Below are positions 1 to 8,234 of a stretch of DNA of 64,000 bases, one piece after another. The DNA lies in contig NZ_CANLTQ010000007.1 in assembly GCF_947494025.1 (NCBI RefSeq), positions 84,779-148,778 on the forward strand, written 5' to 3'. The notes below the pieces were generated by a model that saw only the letters and a program-made list of their open reading frames with translations, had not been told where the DNA came from and searched no databases. Within the stretch, counting starts at the first letter, position 1, and each line of letters opens with the position of its first letter. The position numbers and the translations under genes are program-made. The DNA comes from an uncultured Jannaschia sp. (lineage in GTDB: Bacteria > Pseudomonadota > Alphaproteobacteria > Rhodobacterales > Rhodobacteraceae).

Positions 1-1035
1 GAGGTCCCCCGCGGGGCGAGCATGCGGGCCGTCAGCGAAAGGCTGGAGGAGGCGGGAATCGTCTCTTCTGCCGGCATCTTCCGCATCGGCACGGATTATG
101 CCGAGCGGGCGGACGAGTTGAAGTTCGGCACCTACGAAATCCCGCCCGGCGCCTCGATGCCGGAAGTGCTCGACATCGTCACCACGAGCGGCGCCTCCGT
201 GGATCCGTATTCCGTGACGCTGCTCCTGCGTGCCCAGGGGCCGGAAATCCGTGTGCGCGAGCGCGCGGCGGGCACGGGGGAGGCGGTCGACCTCGCCACC
301 TACGTGCCGGGGGAGGCGACGCCCGAAGCGCTGTCGGCTCTTCTGGAACAGGAGGTGCCGATTACCTGGCGCGTCTCCGTCGCGCCGGGATTGACCTCCT
401 GGGAGGTCGTCGAAGGGCTGAAGCAGGCCGAGTTCCTTTCGGGCGATGCGGAGTTGCCACCGGAAGGATCGCTCGCGCCCGACACCTACGAGGTGGCGCG
501 CGGCACGGCGGTGGCCGAGCTCGTGGAGCGGATGCAAGTCGCGCAGGAGCGCATCCTCGCGGATGCCTGGGCCGCCCGCGCGCCGGGTCTGCCGATCGAG
601 ACGCCGGAGGAGGCGCTTATCATGGCTTCCATCGTCGAGAAGGAGACGGGCGTGCCCGAGGAGCGGCGGCTCGTCGCCTCGGTCTTCGAGAACCGGCTCG
701 ATCAGGGGATGCGCCTGCAGACCGACCCGACGGTGATCTATGGCGTGACGGGCGGGCAGGGCGCGCTGGGCCGGGGCCTGCGGCAGAGCGAGCTGCGCGC
801 GGCGACACCCTACAACACCTACGTCATCGAGGGGCTTCCGCCGACGCCGATCGCCAATCCGAGCGCCGAGGCGATCCGTGCCGCACTCGATCCGGAGGAG
901 AGCGACTACCTCTTCTTCGTGGCCGACGGGACGGGCGGGCACGCCTTCGCGGAGACACTGGACGAGCACAACGAGAACGTCGCCGAATGGCGCGCGATCG
1001 AAGCAGCGCGGGGCGCGACCTCCGAGGGGAACTGA
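1..1035 (+). CDS. mltG: Endolytic murein transglycosylase MltG, 5'-truncated by the window edge
   Basis: MltG is an inner-membrane, periplasm-facing lytic transglycosylase (YceG family) that cuts nascent peptidoglycan and helps end glycan strands. The frame is open from base 1, and its first visible residues (EVPRGASM) match the inside of the LysM-like region, so the true start and the N-terminal membrane anchor lie upstream. 344 residues are visible. The catalytic signature is clear: SIVEKETG holds the family glutamate, followed by VFENRL and LQTDPTVIYG, and then the conserved TPYNTY and PPTPIANPS stretches. A short frame beginning at the ATG at 22 is an internal methionine, not the start. 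The gene ends about 390 bases before the GTA genes and is not expected to belong to that operon. Confidence 0.93.
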   Translation, partial: EVPRGASMRAVSERLEEAGIVSSAGIFRIGTDYAERADELKFGTYEIPPGASMPEVLDIVTTSGASVDPYSVTLLLRAQGPEIRVRERAAGTGEAVDLATYVPGEATPEALSALLEQEVPITWRVSVAPGLTSWEVVEGLKQAEFLSGDAELPPEGSLAPDTYEVARGTAVAELVERMQVAQERILADAWAARAPGLPIETPEEALIMASIVEKETGVPEERRLVASVFENRLDQGMRLQTDPTVIYGVTGGQGALGRGLRQSELRAATPYNTYVIEGLPPTPIANPSAEAIRAALDPEESDYLFFVADGTGGHAFAETLDEHNENVAEWRAIEAARGATSEGN

Positions 1036-1424
1036 CGCCGACGGCTTTCGCATCTGGCGATCGAGGGCAGCCGTAGGGAACCTGCGCCTCGCGTCGTCCA
1101 GAGGGGCGCAGGACAACGTCGGGCGGTTCGGGTCGAACACCGTTCGTCACCCGCGAAACTGGAATCGACATTGCTAGGAATTCGGCGGTGCGGGCGGTTG
1201 CGCGCGACACCGTACGCAACGGATTTTTTATATAAGATCAATGATCTGAGAGTTTATGACGGTCGGGTCGCAGAAGTCTGTTGACCCACCGAACGCTCGA
1301 AAACATCTTTTGGGCAAGCTGGAAGAAATGGGCAAGGCAACGCGGGACACGATCCCGGGTCGCCTTCATTTCCTCCCTCAGGACGTGCGGACCAACACCA
1401 AGTCAACTGCACGGAGCTTGACGT
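1036..1424 (+). promoter_or_regulatory. Leader region of the GTA operon, with an AT-rich dyad
   Basis: This 389-base stretch between mltG and the first GTA gene has no convincing gene. At 1222-1234 lies an AT-rich run (ATTTTTTATATA), unusual in this GC-rich surrounding. It runs straight into a perfect dyad, AGATCA-A-TGATCT, at 1235-1247. The GTA promoter is expected here. In Rhodobacter capsulatus the cluster is driven by the activator GafA under CtrA and quorum-sensing control; the link of this dyad to GafA is inference. A 73-codon frame opening at 1256 has no recognisable content and overlaps g1 out of frame. Confidence 0.4.
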
Positions 1425-1778
1425 ATGGAAAACGAGGGACTGATGGCGCGGAACACCGATCAAACGGTGTCGGATAGCCTCAAGAAAAGCATTCAGGCCG
1501 GCATGGCCGCCTTGGATGCGGCACGTACGATAGTGGAGAAGCGCGTTCGGGAGCTCACGCACCTGACCGCGGAACAAACCGACGCGAAAGGGTTGGACGC
1601 GACGCTGACGCAGCTTGCGAAGGCATTGCAGACCCTGAATTCGGAGAAAGGGAAGCTGGAGGATGCCGAACGTATCCAACGAGGCGGGGACGGGCTCGAC
1701 CTCGACGCCGCGCGGCTTGAGATCGAAAGCCGTCTCGATCGCATCTGCGCCGCTCGAGATACGGCAAGCGTTTCTTGA
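1425..1778 (+). CDS. GTA g1, small terminase-like subunit
   Basis: A 117-residue, mostly helical, charged protein at the head of the GTA cluster, where Rhodobacter capsulatus has ORFg1, the small terminase subunit that recognises DNA and feeds it to TerL. Sequence similarity in this family is low, so the call rests on position, size and helical character. The ATG at 1425 has a GGAG ribosome site at 1413-1416 with good spacing; the next ATG (1443) is too close to its upstream purines. The 3' end overlaps the large terminase gene by 116 bases in another frame, which suggests coupled translation. A role in DNA packaging initiation is inferred from the Rhodobacter counterpart. Confidence 0.7.
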   Translation: MENEGLMARNTDQTVSDSLKKSIQAGMAALDAARTIVEKRVRELTHLTAEQTDAKGLDATLTQLAKALQTLNSEKGKLEDAERIQRGGDGLDLDAARLEIESRLDRICAARDTASVS

Positions 1779-3066
1779 CGGGCTCGGCGACAACGCCCTG
1801 GCGTCGTTGCCGTATCTCTTCGAGTTCTGGGCCCTTGAGCATCAGTTGCCGCCGGAAGGCAGCGACTGGCGCACCTGGGTCATCATGGGTGGTCGCGGCG
1901 CGGGTAAGACCCGCGCCGGGGCCGAATGGGTGCGGTCGAAGGTTGAGGGATCTCGACCGCTCCAAGCTGGGAGCGCGCGTCGCGTCGCCCTGGTCGGCGA
2001 AACCTACGAACAGGTTCGCGACGTGATGATCGAAGGCGACAGCGGAATTCTCCGCTGCACGCCCTCGGATCGAAAACCCACGTGGAAGGCCGGCCAGCGC
2101 AAGTTGGTCTGGCCGAACGGGGCCGAGGCGCAGGCGTTCTCGGCCCACGATTTCGAAGCGCTTCGCGGGCCTCAGTTCGATGCAGCCTGGGTCGACGAGC
2201 TGGCCAAGTGGAAGAAGGCCGAGGAGGCCTGGGACATGTTGCAGTTCTGCCTGCGGCTTGGTGACAACCCGCAGGCGGTCGTCACGACGACGCCGAAGAA
2301 CGTCCCGGTCCTGAAGGACATCCTCGAGCGGTCGAGCACCGTTTCGACTCACGCGCCGACGGAGGCGAACCGGGCGAACCTCGCCAAGGGGTTCCTTGCC
2401 GAGGTCATGGAGCGCTACGGCGGAACGCGGCTTGGGCGACAGGAACTCGAGGGCATTCTTCTCGAAGACATCGAGGGTGCGTTCTGGACCTCGGCGGTGC
2501 TCGACGCGCTTCGCACGAACGACGTGCCGCGAAAGCTCGACCGCATCGTCATCGGTGTCGACCCGGCGGTCACCTCGTCGGGCATGTCGGACGAGACCGG
2601 CATCGTCGTTGTCGGCGCGATCATGTCGGGCCCGCCGAAGGAGTGGCGCGCCTACGTACTCGAGGACGCCACCGTCTCGGCGTCCTCGCCGACCGAATGG
2701 GCCCAAGCGGTAGCGCGCGCCTACGACCGATGGGGAGCGGACCGGGTCGTTGCCGAGGGTAACCAGGGCGGCGACATGATCGAGGCCGTCCTCCGCCAGG
2801 TTGCCCCGACGGTCAGCTACCGGAAGGTCACGGCCCGTCAGGCCAAAGGCGCTCGGGCCGAGCCGATCGCCGCGCTCTATGAACAGGGGCGGATCCGTCA
2901 TCTCCGTGATCTCGGAACGCTCGAGGATCAGATGTGCCGGATGGCCGTCGGCGGCTATCGCGGGTCCGGCTCTCCGGACCGGGTGGATGCCTTGGTCTGG
3001 GCGCTCTGGGCGGTGATGCTCGACCCGGACGCGCGAAAGGCCGGACCGAGCATCCGACAGCTTTGA
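1663..3066 (+). CDS. GTA g2, large terminase subunit (TerL)
   Basis: ATPase-nuclease motor that packages DNA into the GTA head. 467 residues. Walker A is GGRGAGKT at residues 76-83, Walker B ends in VDE at 177-179, and the coupling motif region VVTTTPK lies at about 206-212. The C-terminal RNase H-like nuclease opens with GVDP (Asp 300) and has a late SPDRVDAL acidic motif. The start at 1663 is the only ATG before the conserved region and has a purine-rich stretch upstream; the first 30 residues are probably not part of the fold. GC and codon use are close to the host here, unlike the tail genes downstream. GTA terminases package host DNA by headfuls, so no cos or pac site is expected. Confidence 0.96.
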   Translation: MPNVSNEAGTGSTSTPRGLRSKAVSIASAPLEIRQAFLDGLGDNALASLPYLFEFWALEHQLPPEGSDWRTWVIMGGRGAGKTRAGAEWVRSKVEGSRPLQAGSARRVALVGETYEQVRDVMIEGDSGILRCTPSDRKPTWKAGQRKLVWPNGAEAQAFSAHDFEALRGPQFDAAWVDELAKWKKAEEAWDMLQFCLRLGDNPQAVVTTTPKNVPVLKDILERSSTVSTHAPTEANRANLAKGFLAEVMERYGGTRLGRQELEGILLEDIEGAFWTSAVLDALRTNDVPRKLDRIVIGVDPAVTSSGMSDETGIVVVGAIMSGPPKEWRAYVLEDATVSASSPTEWAQAVARAYDRWGADRVVAEGNQGGDMIEAVLRQVAPTVSYRKVTARQAKGARAEPIAALYEQGRIRHLRDLGTLEDQMCRMAVGGYRGSGSPDRVDALVWALWAVMLDPDARKAGPSIRQL

Positions 3067-3073
3067 ATTCGCG

Positions 3074-3093
3074 AGGGGCCCTTCGGGGCCCTT
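3074..3093 (+). promoter_or_regulatory. cUUCGg tetraloop hairpin between terL and portal genes
   Basis: AGGGGCCC and GGGCCCTT enclose TTCG, giving an 8-bp stem with one G-U pair and the exceptionally stable C(UUCG)G loop. It begins seven bases after the terL stop and is followed by only three or four pyrimidines, so it is more likely a partial attenuator or an RNA stability element than a full terminator. Confidence 0.55.
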
Positions 3094-3121
3094 TCGATTG
3101 GCGATGACGGAAGGACGGGCG

Positions 3122-4270
3122 ATGTTCGGATTTGGACGCAAGGATGTCAGCGTGCCGGAGGTGAAAGCCTCGGCTACGGGTCGTGTTGCGGCGATGGGAT
3201 TGTCGGGCCGTACGGTTTGGTCCCCACGCGACGCCGGCACGCTGACCCGTGTGGGGTTCACGGGGAACCCGGTCGGGTTCCGGGCGGTCAAGCTGATTGC
3301 CGAGGCCGCCGCCGCCGTTCCGATCGTCTGCTCGGGTTCGGAAGGGCGATTGGAGACGCATCCGGTTCTCACGCTGCTTGCGCAGCCGAACGGTATGCAG
3401 GGGCGCGGGGAGTTCTTGGAGGCGCTTTTCGGGCAATTCCTGCTTTCGGGGAACGCCTATGTCGAGGCGGTCGGCGGCGACGGGCTTCCAGTGGAGCTTC
3501 ATGTGCTTCGATCAGATCGCATGTCGGTCGTCCCCGGGTCCGATGGTTGGCCAACTGCCTATGACTACACGGTTTCCGGTCGCAAGCATCGTTTCCTTGT
3601 CGGAGAGGTTTCGCCAATCCTGCACATTCGAGCGTTCCATCCCCAGGACGATCACTACGGGTTGTCCCCCATGCAGGCGGCGGCCGCAGCGATGGACGTC
3701 CATAACTCGGCGTCTCGCTGGACGAAGAGCCTTCTCGACAACGCGGCGCGGCCGTCCGGTGCGATCGTCAATGCCGGAGACGAACTAACGCCGGAGCAAT
3801 TTGATCGCTTGGCCGTCGAGATCGAGACCCATCACCAAGGCGCGCGGAATGCCGGGCGCCCGATGCTTCTCGACGGGGGCCTAGACTGGAAACCCATGGG
3901 TTTCAGCCCGTCGGATATGGAGTTTCTCAAGACCAAGGAAGCCGCCGCGCGGGAGATTGCTATGGCCTTCGGCGTGCCGCCGATGATGCTCGGCATTCCC
4001 GGCGATGCGACCTACGCCAATTATGTGGAGGCGAACCGGGCGTTTTACCGCCTGACTGTCCTGCCACTCGTGTCGAAGGTCTGCGAGGCAATGGCACATT
4101 GGCTCGGTCGGCACGGGGGCGAGCCGCTTTCCATGATGCCGGACCGTGATCGGGTCCCCGCGCTTCAGGCCGAACGCGATGCAGAATGGAAACGTATCGC
4201 GAACGCGGACTTCCTGACGCCGGACGAGAAGCGGCGAATGCTCGGGTTGCATCCTGTGGAGGCTGCATGA
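3122..4270 (+). CDS. GTA g3, HK97-family portal protein
   Basis: Dodecameric portal ring at the head vertex through which DNA enters and to which the tail connects. 382 residues. Family features include FRAVKLIAEAAA near the N terminus, GQFLLSGNAYVE, the H..PQDDHYGLSP region, and the C-terminal stretch IAMAFGVPPMMLGIPGDATYANYVEANRAFY, a hallmark of HK97-type portals. I chose the ATG at 3122, preceded by GGAAGGA with normal spacing, over ATGs at 3098 and 3104, which lie before that site. The gene's stop overlaps the start of the next gene (ATGA), indicating translational coupling. Confidence 0.95.
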   Translation: MFGFGRKDVSVPEVKASATGRVAAMGLSGRTVWSPRDAGTLTRVGFTGNPVGFRAVKLIAEAAAAVPIVCSGSEGRLETHPVLTLLAQPNGMQGRGEFLEALFGQFLLSGNAYVEAVGGDGLPVELHVLRSDRMSVVPGSDGWPTAYDYTVSGRKHRFLVGEVSPILHIRAFHPQDDHYGLSPMQAAAAAMDVHNSASRWTKSLLDNAARPSGAIVNAGDELTPEQFDRLAVEIETHHQGARNAGRPMLLDGGLDWKPMGFSPSDMEFLKTKEAAAREIAMAFGVPPMMLGIPGDATYANYVEANRAFYRLTVLPLVSKVCEAMAHWLGRHGGEPLSMMPDRDRVPALQAERDAEWKRIANADFLTPDEKRRMLGLHPVEAA

Positions 4271-4581
4271 ATGCGGATCGCCACAGCGTACTGAGGACCG
4301 GCGGATCGAAATACCTCTACGCGCCATTTCAAGACACCGAGGCGGCATTCCAGCGAACGGAGGATCGGTTGGCAAGCCTCGAACGGTTTGCAGCGCAGTT
4401 CGAAACGGATCGAGCGGTGAATGAAGCGAAGCAGGTACAACTGGACGCCCGGTTCAACGGGATCGACAAACGCCTCGACCGGATCGACGCTCTCATTTCC
4501 AGGCTCGTCTGGTTGATCGTGGCAGCAATCATCGGCGGCTTCATGTCCTTCGTTCTCAAAGGACACCTCGTTGGCCTCTAG
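4267..4581 (+). CDS. GTA g3.5, small coiled-coil membrane protein
   Basis: A 104-residue protein in the position of Rhodobacter GTA ORFg3.5. The first three quarters is charged and helical, with heptad-like spacing around LASLERFAAQFETD and FNGIDKRLDRIDALISR. It ends in one hydrophobic helix, VWLIVAAIIGGFMSFVL (about residues 81-97), followed by a few polar residues, so it is probably tail-anchored. The start codon overlaps the portal stop as ATGA. The function is not known to me. A membrane segment is odd for a virion component, so a role in assembly or in particle release at the membrane is possible, but that is inference. Overlap with the next gene is avoided if the protease starts at 4640. 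Confidence 0.75.
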   Translation: MNADRHSVLRTGGSKYLYAPFQDTEAAFQRTEDRLASLERFAAQFETDRAVNEAKQVQLDARFNGIDKRLDRIDALISRLVWLIVAAIIGGFMSFVLKGHLVGL

Positions 4582-4639
4582 GTCGACGAAACTCGGTCGT
4601 GTTCGGGCGCCGCAGGCCCATCGTGAGGAGCCAATCAAC

Positions 4640-5167
4640 ATGAAGATCGAACACAAGTTCGCCCGCGGGGATATGCCCGTGCGGCTCGACGACGGTGTGC
4701 GTATCGCAGGTTACGCCTCCTGGTTCGGCATCGAAGACAACGGTCGCGATATCGTGGATCACGGTGCCTATTGTGACAGCCTCGCGCGCAGCAGTGCAGA
4801 GGGACGGTCAATTAAGATGCTTTGGCAGCACGACCCTGTGCAGGTTATCGGCGTCTGGGACGAGGTCTGGGAGGATGCCCGGGGGCTGTACGTCAAGGGG
4901 CGGCTCCTTCCGGGGGTTGCCCGTGCGCGCGAAGCCGCCGAGCTCATCGAAGCCGGCGCGCTCGATGGATTGTCGATTGGGTACACCGTTCGCCGGGCCA
5001 TGAAGGACGACCAGGGGCGAAGACACCTGAAAGAACTGGAGCTTTGGGAGGTGTCGCTCGTGACCTTTCCGATGCTGTCAAACGCACGCGTTGGAGCGAA
5101 AGCCGACCCGATGCGTCAATTAGCGCGACTGATCTCGGACGCGCGTCTCGACTTGGCGCGCGACTGA
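4640..5167 (+). CDS. GTA g4, HK97-type prohead protease
   Basis: Serine protease that trims the capsid protein during head maturation (peptidase family U35/S78). 175 residues. The expected catalytic histidine and serine are visible: LWQHDP (His 64) and GLSIGY (Ser 112). The N-terminal part has the usual G.ASWFG and D.V..GA motifs, and LWEVSLVTFPMLSNARV follows near the C terminus. The start at 4640 has a GAGGAG site about ten bases upstream; an upstream ATG at 4571 would add 23 unlikely residues overlapping g3.5. It lies directly before its substrate, the major capsid gene. Confidence 0.94.
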   Translation: MKIEHKFARGDMPVRLDDGVRIAGYASWFGIEDNGRDIVDHGAYCDSLARSSAEGRSIKMLWQHDPVQVIGVWDEVWEDARGLYVKGRLLPGVARAREAAELIEAGALDGLSIGYTVRRAMKDDQGRRHLKELELWEVSLVTFPMLSNARVGAKADPMRQLARLISDARLDLARD

Positions 5168-5197
5168 CGCGGCCGCAATCTAACGAAGGAGTTCCCG

Positions 5198-6343
5198 ATG
5201 AGCCATGACGGCGTCGAGGAGGTTTCGGAAGCACTGGCAGGTCTCGTCAGCGACCTAAAGGGCTTCCGCCGAGAAATCACGCAGAAGATTCAGAGACAGG
5301 AAGAGCGCCTTAACATGAACTACAAGAGTCATCGTCCCCAGCTTGCGACGACCAACGAGGCCTTCGTACCGCATCACAAGGCAATGGACGACTATCTTCG
5401 CTCGGGCGACGATGACGGTCTTCGTTCCTTGGTGTTAGAGGGAAAATCGCTCAACACGGCGGTCAGCGCGGAAGGTGGTTATCTCGTTGATCCGCAGACG
5501 GCCGAGACTGTGAAGTCGGTTCTTATCTCTTCGGCGTCCGTGCGTTCGATTGCTACCGTCGTTAATGTTGAAGCGACGTCCTATGACGTTCTCGTCGACC
5601 ATACTGATACCGGCGCCGGCTGGGCGACCGAGACGGCAACAGTCGGCGTGACGGAGACTCCGCTTTTCGATCGTATCTCGATCCCCCTCCATGAACTTTC
5701 TGCGATGCCGAAGGCCTCTCAGCGGCTTTTAGACGACGCCGCGTTCGACATCGAAAGCTGGCTCGCCGGGAGGATAGCGGACAAGTTCGCGACAGCCGAG
5801 GCAGCTGCTTTCATTGTCGGGGACGGGATCGACAAGCCAACAGGGTTTTTGAGCTACCCGAATGTTGCAGAGCAAAGCTGGATTTGGGGCTCTCTGGGCT
5901 ATGTCGCCACCGGCTCGAGCGGCGATTTCGACGAGAACCGCCCGGCAGATTCGATTGTGGATCTCGTATATGCCTTGGGCGCAAAGTACCGCGCGAATGC
6001 AAGCTTCGTAATGAACTCGAAAACTGCCGGGGCGGTTCGCAAGATGAAGGACGCGGACGGGCGTTTTCTCTGGAGCGATAGCCTCGCCGCCGGGCAGCCG
6101 GCCCAATTGATGGGATACCCGGTCTTGATTGCGGAGGACATGCCAGACATCGGGGTCGATACGACGGCGATCGCCTTCGGCGATTTCGGAGCCGGATATA
6201 CGATTGCCGAACGTCCGGACCTCCGCGTTCTCCGCGATCCTTTTAGCGCCAAGCCGCACGTTCTCTTCTATGCGACAAAACGCATCGGCGGTGATGTCAC
6301 AGACTTCGCGGCGATCAAGCTGCTAAAGTTCACGATCGCCTAA
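5198..6343 (+). CDS. GTA g5, HK97-fold major capsid protein
   Basis: Main shell protein of the GTA head, 381 residues. The first 100 or so residues are charged and helical (EVSEALAGLVSDLKGFRREI onwards), matching the delta/scaffolding domain that g4 is expected to remove. The rest carries the HK97-fold core: GGYLVDP, SIPLHELSAMPKASQRLLDDAAFDIESWL, the DGIDKPTGFL E-loop-like stretch, and WSDSLAAGQPAQLMGYPV, followed by the late DPFSAKPHVLFYATKRIGG. An AAGGAG site lies close to the ATG. A strong hairpin follows the stop, which would suit a transcript needed in large amounts. Confidence 0.96.
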   Translation: MSHDGVEEVSEALAGLVSDLKGFRREITQKIQRQEERLNMNYKSHRPQLATTNEAFVPHHKAMDDYLRSGDDDGLRSLVLEGKSLNTAVSAEGGYLVDPQTAETVKSVLISSASVRSIATVVNVEATSYDVLVDHTDTGAGWATETATVGVTETPLFDRISIPLHELSAMPKASQRLLDDAAFDIESWLAGRIADKFATAEAAAFIVGDGIDKPTGFLSYPNVAEQSWIWGSLGYVATGSSGDFDENRPADSIVDLVYALGAKYRANASFVMNSKTAGAVRKMKDADGRFLWSDSLAAGQPAQLMGYPVLIAEDMPDIGVDTTAIAFGDFGAGYTIAERPDLRVLRDPFSAKPHVLFYATKRIGGDVTDFAAIKLLKFTIA

Positions 6344-6384
6344 CAGAATCAGAAAAGACCGCTGCGAAACGGCGATCTTCGGCA

Positions 6385-6412
6385 TGCCCATGCCGGTGGG
6401 GCGGCATGGGCA
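6385..6412 (+). promoter_or_regulatory. Perfect 11-bp hairpin just after the capsid gene
   Basis: TGCCCATGCCG at 6385-6395 and CGGCATGGGCA at 6402-6412 are exact inverted repeats around a six-base loop. There is no T-run after it, so it is more likely an RNA 3'-end protector or processing point for the capsid message than a terminator; downstream genes must still be transcribed. Confidence 0.65.
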
Positions 6413-6498
6413 GGACGGGGCCGGTGGCTTCGGGCCTGGTCCGCACGCGATGCGTGCCGGTCCCGTCCGATAAAAATCATAGGACTGTGGAGAAGCTC

Positions 6499-7053
6499 AT
6501 GTCGATGACGGTGATCGATTCACAAGGGATCGCGGACGAATCGCTACCGGTTGCAGAACTGGCTGCACAAATGAGGCTTGCCGATCAGTATGAGACTGTT
6601 TCGGGGCAGGCATCGCGTCTTCGCTTACGGATACGCGCTGCCATTGGTGCTGTCGAACGTCGTCTGGGAAAAGTGTTGATCCGACGCGAGTTCACTCTGG
6701 CCGGCGAAGTCGGAGGTGGAATGCGAATTCCCCTCCCGATTGCACCAGTCGAGTCGATCATCACGGTTTCCGCAGCTCGAGCCGGCGTTCTCTTCGCGCT
6801 CGGGGAAGCGAGGGTACTGGCGGACGCACATCGCCCGGTCGCCCTCATGAACCGTCCAGTTAACGACGGAGAATGGGTGAGAATGACCGTACAAGCGGGA
6901 TACGGCGACTGGCCCGATATCCCCGAGGCGCTGCGTCAGGCCGTCCTTCTGATGGCCGAAGTGCTCGATGCCGGTGCAGGACCAGGGCTCATTCCACTCG
7001 CTGAAACTTTGGTGGCTCCCTTCCGCGACATTCGCGTTGGCGGGACCGCATGA
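6499..7053 (+). CDS. GTA g6, head-tail connector (gp6-like adaptor)
   Basis: Adaptor ring protein between portal and tail, 184 residues, matching GTA ORFg6 in place and pattern. It has the mostly helical start of the gp6-like family (LAAQMRLADQYETV ... LRLRIRAAIGAVERRLGKVLIRREF), then a beta-rich middle with IPLPIAPVESI, and then YGDWPDIPEALRQAVLLMAEVL. I placed the start at 6499, which has GGAGAAG upstream; the longer frame from 6406 would begin inside the hairpin. ATG at 6505 is a possible alternative. Its end overlaps g7 as ATGA. Confidence 0.88.
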   Translation: MSMTVIDSQGIADESLPVAELAAQMRLADQYETVSGQASRLRLRIRAAIGAVERRLGKVLIRREFTLAGEVGGGMRIPLPIAPVESIITVSAARAGVLFALGEARVLADAHRPVALMNRPVNDGEWVRMTVQAGYGDWPDIPEALRQAVLLMAEVLDAGAGPGLIPLAETLVAPFRDIRVGGTA

Positions 7054-7391
7054 CGGGCCGTGCCTTCGACCGACGACTGACCCTTCAGACTTCGCGGCGA
7101 ACCGCGGATGACGCAGGAGGTTTCGGTCGTGAATGGGTTGAACAAGGCGCATTCTGGGGAAACGTTAAAATGCGTTCCGGCGATCTCAAGCATACGGAGT
7201 TCGGCCGTATGCGTAGGCTACGAGTTCGGATCGGTACGCATGCGATTCCGGATGGTCATCCTATGCGACCCGCCCCCGGGGATCGACTGATTGACGGAAG
7301 GCGAACCTACGAGATCCAAGCCGTCCACGACGATAACCGGCATTCGCTCGTTATTCTGGCGGAGGAAGTTCCTCCGGGAGAAACGGTATGA
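7050..7391 (+). CDS. GTA g7, head-tail joining protein
   Basis: A 113-residue protein of the head-tail joining (stopper) family, PF05521-like. The family pattern is seen in FDRRLTLQ, then W.E.GAFWGNVK, then R.R.RIG and PGDRLIDGRRTYEIQAV. It overlaps both neighbours by four bases, so g6-g7-g8 are likely translated together. It seals the portal-connector complex after packaging in related particles; that role is transferred from family knowledge. Confidence 0.88.
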   Translation: MTGRAFDRRLTLQTSRRTADDAGGFGREWVEQGAFWGNVKMRSGDLKHTEFGRMRRLRVRIGTHAIPDGHPMRPAPGDRLIDGRRTYEIQAVHDDNRHSLVILAEEVPPGETV

Positions 7392-7840
7392 CGTACGCGA
7401 TAAGCGAGGCACTACAGCTCGCAGTTTATCAAAACTTGGCTACCAATCCAGTCATCGCGCAGTTGACGGGGGGGGCGATATTCGACTCAGTTCCGGATCC
7501 GGCACCCGATCTATTTATTGCAATGGGACCGGAAAAAGTTCGCAGCCGTGCTGATAGTTACGGTGCAAGCGTCATCCACGAATTTCGCGTAAGTATCGTA
7601 ACCCGGCGCCAGGGGTTTCGCGCCGCGAAGGCGATGGCGGCTAAGGTCTCCGACAGTTTGATAGAAGCGGAATTCTCGCTGTCGCGGGGAACGCTCGTTT
7701 CCCTCAGCTTTCTCCGCGCCGAGGCCAAACGGGACGAGGGTGAGGGAACGCGACGTATCGATCTGTGGTTTCGAGCTCGGCTCGACGATCGCGATTCCGA
7801 TAACATGCAAGGAGCAATCAATGGCCGTACAGGCAGGTAA
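7388..7840 (+). CDS. GTA g8, DUF3168 tail terminator-like protein
   Basis: 150 residues, DUF3168-type: the N-terminal helix EALQLAVYQNLATNPVI is followed by GAIFDSVP, PDLFIAMGPE and then HEFRVSIVTRRQGFRAAKAMAAKVSDSL, as expected. Family members cap the tail tube and join it to the head connector. The last 20 bases overlap the start of g9 in a different frame. Codon use begins to drift from the host pattern in this gene, with more A/T third positions. Confidence 0.87.
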   Translation: MTYAISEALQLAVYQNLATNPVIAQLTGGAIFDSVPDPAPDLFIAMGPEKVRSRADSYGASVIHEFRVSIVTRRQGFRAAKAMAAKVSDSLIEAEFSLSRGTLVSLSFLRAEAKRDEGEGTRRIDLWFRARLDDRDSDNMQGAINGRTGR

Positions 7841-8234
7841 AGACCTTCTACTTAAGGTCGATACGGATTTGACCGGGACCTTCGTTACTTTTGCCGGGCT
7901 TCGTACGACCCGTTTGACACTCAACGCCGGATCAATAGATGTAACTACAATCGAAAGCACAGGCGGTTGGCGAGAGTTGCTCGGCGGCGGCGGCGTTAAA
8001 ACCGCCCAGATTGCTGGATCAGGAGTTTTCCGCGATGCGGCAACCGACGCACGTGCCCGGCAAATATTCTTCGATGGGGAACTTCCTAGATTTCAAGTCA
8101 TAATCCCGGATTTTGGGATTATCGAAGGACGATTTCAGATAACATCGATTGAATATAGTGGCGGTCACGATAGCGAAGCTACCTACGAATTATCATTGGC
8201 TTCAGCCAGTGAACTCAAGTTCACGTCAATTTGA
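7821..8234 (+). CDS. GTA g9, major tail protein
   Basis: Tail tube subunit, 137 residues. It begins MAVQAGKDLLLKVD and contains FVTFAGLRTTRLTLNAGSIDVT, W.ELLGGGGVKTAQIAGSG and the YELSLASASELKF end, the usual pattern of the TP901-1-like GTA tail tube family. The ATG at 7821 has an AAGGAG site; the longer open frame from 7740 lies wholly inside g8. The stop codon shares a base with the next start, so g10 is coupled to it. Confidence 0.92.
   Translation: MAVQAGKDLLLKVDTDLTGTFVTFAGLRTTRLTLNAGSIDVTTIESTGGWRELLGGGGVKTAQIAGSGVFRDAATDARARQIFFDGELPRFQVIIPDFGIIEGRFQITSIEYSGGHDSEATYELSLASASELKFTSI

Noticed and set aside
1256..1477. 73-codon frame before GTA g1
   Set aside because: Its content is not recognisable and it overlaps g1 out of frame; kept as leader sequence only.
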